A stretch of 64,000 nucleotides of DNA from Hevea brasiliensis (lineage: Eukaryota; Streptophyta; Magnoliopsida; Malpighiales; Euphorbiaceae), in NCBI RefSeq assembly GCF_030052815.1, contig NC_079510.1:2606288-2670287 (forward strand), read 5' to 3'. Position 1 is the first letter of the stretch, and each line of letters begins with the position of its first letter. This document shows positions 60,600-64,000 of this stretch, one piece after another. Under the pieces are notes generated by a model that saw only the letters and a program-made list of their open reading frames with translations, had not been told where the DNA came from and did not search any database. The position numbers and the translations under genes were made by a program.

Positions 60600-62612
60600 T
60601 AATCATCAAGAATCTTGTCCTAATTTAGAGTAGATATTTTAAAGGAAATTAAATTTAATTAAAACTATTTAGGAAATATAAATAAAATTTAATTTTGACC
60701 TTCATTTTCTTTTTTAAATTAAAGATTAATTACCTTTAAAATTTCAATCATTAATTTTTCACAAGAATTCAAATATCTCGTGATTCCTAATTTTAATTTA
60801 AAGTATATATTTTAAAGGAAATTAAACTTAATAAAAAATTTTATCATTAATTTTTAAAAAAATTTTAAATATCTCCTCATTCTTTGTTCTAATTTTAAAC
60901 AGATATTTTAAAGGAAATTAAATCTAATTATAGTAATTAATAATTTTTCATTATTTAAATTTGAAAGATTATATTCATTAAGAATTATATTTAGAAAATA
61001 AGATTATATAATAATTATATATTACAAATATTTAGGAAATATAGATAAAATTTAATTTAAATCTTTTTTTTAAGTAACCTTTAATAATTAGACATCTTTT
61101 AAAAAAAATTCAATTATTAATTTCTCACAAATATTTAAATATCCTTAATTCTTGATTCTAATTTAGAACAGATATTTTAAAGAAAATTAAATTTAATTAA
61201 AACTATTTAGGAAATATAAATAAAATTTAATATTTACATTTCATGTTAAAAAAAAATTAAAGATATTTAAATTTAGAAGTTATATAATAATTATATATTT
61301 CAACTCTTTAGAAAAATACTGAAAAAATTAAGTTTCCAAGGCAGAATCTTTTTTGTAGTTACCATTCTTTTCTTCTTCTCCTTCATTTTATTAGTGTTTT
61401 GCTTTAAAATGACAATCTCCCTTGTGATTTTTTCTGGATTCTCACTTCTTCTGTCACTCTTTATGGTATTTTTGCTATATTTTTTTTTTCATTTGATTCG
61501 GTTATACTCGATTTTGTGCTCTGTTTCTTGTTGGGATTGTTGATTTTCTACTTAATTTCTCTAAAAAGAAAAATATTTCAACTTTATTTTCAAAGAATAT
61601 GGGAAACCTTCCTTACTAAAATGATTTTTTTTTTTGCTTGTTCTTTTACAAGAATATGATCATTTTATTCTAATATCAGTTAAACAAAAACTGCCTTTAT
61701 TTATTTATTTATTTATTTTTTAAATACTATGGGAAGCATGTTTAACTTAAGATATTTAATTTTAAAATTCAACGAATATTATCATGACTATCTAATTATT
61801 ATCACAACTAAAAGTTTAATTTCTTTTAAAATATCTGCTCCAAATTAAAACTAAGCATATTTAAATTTTTATAAAAAATTAATCATTGAATTTTCTTTTA
61901 AACATGTCTAATTATTAAAGATAATACTTATCCATTAATTTTTAATTTTTTTTAAAGAGAGAAAAGTTAATATTAAGTTTTTTTTCTGTATTTTTTAAAC
62001 AGTTATAGTATATAATTACTGAATATATTTATCACATATTATCATATTCTCTAATTTTTAATTTAAAAATATTAATCACAGTAAAATCAAGACTCATATT
62101 TACTTTGAAGGAAATTCAATATTTAAAAATTGTCTCTCTCCATTTTATACATTTAATAAATTTTAATTTACTTTAATATTATTTTATTTTTATTATTTTA
62201 AAATGATTTAATAATAATAATATTATTATTATAAAAAAAAATAATAAATGAAATTATATATTACAATTATATATGATATTAAATTAACATTAAAGATTAA
62301 AATTATGGAAAATTAATATTCCATAAATACAATATTAAATTTAATAAATATTAATAAATTCAATTTAGCTTTCTTTTTTTTTTAAAAATTGCTATCAATG
62401 AAATTACTATATGTGGTAAGGGAAAAAGTTGCTAGCAATAAATTCAATTTAATATTGTCACTTGTAGCACAAATATAACAGTTTTAGAATCCTATGTGGT
62501 AATATTGGAGAAAACTTGATTGTTTTAAATATTACTATGTGGCATAAATATAATAACTTTAGAATCTTAGATGACAGTACCAGAGGAAAACCTGTCTGCT
62601 TTATATATATGT
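58143..62612 (-). mobile_element. Non-autonomous Helitron-like element, copy B
   Basis: On the minus strand the 3' end shows a hairpin ACCGTGC-ATA-GCACGGGT (58170-58153), then ATTCCG and terminal CTAG followed by T. That fits Helitrons, which end CTRR with a short hairpin upstream and insert before T. The body repeats copy A in order, including the internal duplication (about 59290-59700 and 60140-60540). It also has extra sequence at about 60610-61310. The shared right-hand section at 61320-61620 contains CCAAGGCAGAATCTTTTTTG and TGTGCTCTGTTTCTTGTTGG. Microsatellites lie at 58171-58210, 59224-59258, 59357-59403, 60180-60228 and 60547-60597. No protein is encoded. Confidence 0.6.
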
Positions 62613-62893
62613 GCAGTCAATCGAGCCTTTCACCTTTTAATTTCAATCAAGTAAATCTAAATTTGACGCATCAAAAAATTTGATAAAGTAGATTTAGAGT
62701 TTAAAATATATTATAAATAGATAAAATATTTTTTTTATACTTTAAAAGTCTTTAAAATTTGTTTAATAATATTTATTTAAATAACTTAAAATTTGTTAAA
62801 TCTTCCACCCTTATACATTTTCTTTTTCTTTCTCTTCATTCTCTTCTCATCTTCTTCTTCGTTCATGACTTTTAGTTCAAGCTATAAGAAAGC

Positions 62894-64000
62894 TGTAACA
62901 CCCCTGATTTTTTATATATTATTATTGGGCTTCGTGTAGGTATCCTCAATTCGCGGAAATTCGACTGTTGTCCGGATCTGTGAATTTCCGGCCAGACAGA
63001 CCAGCTACCGGAAAAGTCTCCGAATTGGATCGAGGTTTTGGCTACCCCACCATTGTCAGGCATCCCGAGCGCGTTCCCGAAATCGGAATCGGCAAAGGTA
63101 AACCCGAACCTTGCTTTTTCGTAATTTTCTAGTGCTTAAATAGGATTAAAAATCCATAAAATATTCGTGGTAGCTTAGAAAATTACGATTCTTTTTGCAA
63201 TAGCTTAGTAATATTTCTAAGGACCGCGGGGCAGAGTTTTATAATTTTTAGAGCTTATTTGAGCAGTTTTTGCAAAAATGATCAATTATAAGGACTAAAT
63301 TGAAATTTTACATATTGTGATGAATGATTGATTTAATGGGCCCAGGAGGGGCTGTGTGACGTGATTGAGTTGTGGATATGTGGATATAGAAGTGTGTTTT
63401 AAGCCCTTTTGCAGGTTGGGTAGGTCCTAGGTATAGGGAGACTCACTGGATTTTCGGCACGAATTAGGACGTATTTGGTCTTTTTCCTTGTTTGTATGGA
63501 GTCAAATTTATTAAATGATTGTAATAAAATTGTCAGGTGAGCCGGGACAGCCTTCTTCCTCCGCCCAGCCGCCTCAGTGACCACCGTCAAGTCTGTGAGT
63601 AAAATATTAATTTTAATTGTAATTTCGATATTATTATATGTTCAGCATGCCCATGCATCACTTATATGCATATATTTATGTAGTTAAACTCTAGGCACGA
63701 ATTATGTTGCATTCATAACTGTTAATGTGCCATGAATGTTGTTGTGGTAATTTGGAGCAGTGTGCGTGCGTTGGCGTGCGTGTGATGTGGTGTGGACTAT
63801 GGATAGGACGGGGTAGTCACGGCTTGAGTAATTCGCTGGGACCCATTCCTTCGAGGGGTAGTCACGGCTTGAGTAATTCGCTGGGACCCTCGATTTGGTT
63901 ATTAAGTGGAAGTCCGAGCTTGAGTAATTCGCTGGCACCATGTTGGATTTAAGAGAGCTGTATAGGGGATCAGCTCCCATATGTTATGATTGATACTACA
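62894..64000 (+). mobile_element. 5' part of a TGTAACACC-type LTR, runs off the window
   Basis: It begins TGTAACACCCC at 62894 and continues in GC-richer sequence to the window end. It shares GCAAAGGTAAACCC and later blocks with the LTR at 5838-7388 and 9701-9904, so it belongs to the same broad family (probably Ty3/gypsy). The plus-strand and minus-strand frames around 63700-63980 are products of the tandem repeat and not genes. Confidence 0.7.
63810..63939. repeat. Tandem repeat of about 45 bp in the LTR, three units
   Basis: Units start at 63810, 63855 and about 63908. The first two share GGGGTAGTCACGGCTTGAGT and continue AATTCGCTGGGACCC; the third reads GTCCGAGCTTGAGTAATTCG. A single diverged unit occurs in the relative at about 9820-9862. 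Confidence 0.85.

Noticed and set aside
63702..63980. Pair of opposing frames with repeated VPANYSSRDY-type and SHGLSNSLGP-type units
   Set aside because: Both are translations of the 45-bp tandem repeat in the LTR, in opposite strands, and not a repeat protein.
1..64000. tRNA, rRNA or snRNA genes
   Set aside because: None recognised by eye on either strand; only primer-binding sites complementary to tRNA-Met were found.

Overview
This window is nuclear DNA from a flowering plant. It is AT-rich, full of nested and decayed transposable elements, and its only intact genes are two spliced ones with GT-AG introns. The LTR families that begin TGTAACACCC or TGTAATACCC and the repeat style suggest a rosid eudicot, perhaps Euphorbiaceae/Malpighiales. 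That placement is an impression, not a measured result.

Layout. 1-9,904 is a nest of LTR retrotransposon debris. It holds two solo LTRs with perfect 5-bp target duplications (2,497-5,194, flanked by GTAAA; 7,389-9,695, flanked by TACAT), both inserted in older LTR sequence. 9,905-21,059 is an old, inactivated SIRE-type Ty1/copia element on the minus strand. Both LTRs, the primer-binding site, gag, protease, integrase, RT/RNase H and an extra 3' reading frame can be recognised, but it carries frameshifts, stops and lost catalytic residues. 21,080-21,610 holds a cluster of CACTA-like subterminal motifs. 24,600-26,055 is an inverted relative of the LTR at 5,838-7,388.

The genic part is 31.3-47.6 kb. 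Two complete pectin acetylesterase (CAZy CE13/Notum family) genes lie tail to tail: 31,676-34,388 (+, 12 coding exons, 397 aa) and 46,807-43,570 (-, 12 coding exons, 400 aa). Ten of the 12 exon lengths are identical, so they are paralogues from a local duplication followed by inversion. Both keep the Ser-Asp-His triad and an N-terminal signal sequence, so both should be secreted wall-modifying enzymes. The 9.2 kb between them holds a third solo LTR (35,609-37,717, flanked by ATTTG), a SINE-like repeat, a MITE and simple repeats.

47.7-62.9 kb is extremely AT-rich. It contains an array of about seven copies of a 125-180-bp minisatellite (49.1-50.2 kb), a perfect 57-bp tandem duplication, a short LRR-extensin-like gene fragment (52.6-52.9 kb), a copia relic with a primer-binding site, and two related non-autonomous Helitron-like elements head to tail (54.6-58.1 and 58.1-62.6 kb). 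The window ends inside another TGTAACACC-type LTR (62,894 onward).

I found no bacterial-type system, CRISPR array, rRNA or tRNA gene, and no convincing novel protein-coding system. The observations most worth following are the inverted paralogue pair, the tandem Helitrons, the three solo LTRs with intact target duplications, and a TTCGG-type palindromic motif shared by two unrelated LTR families.
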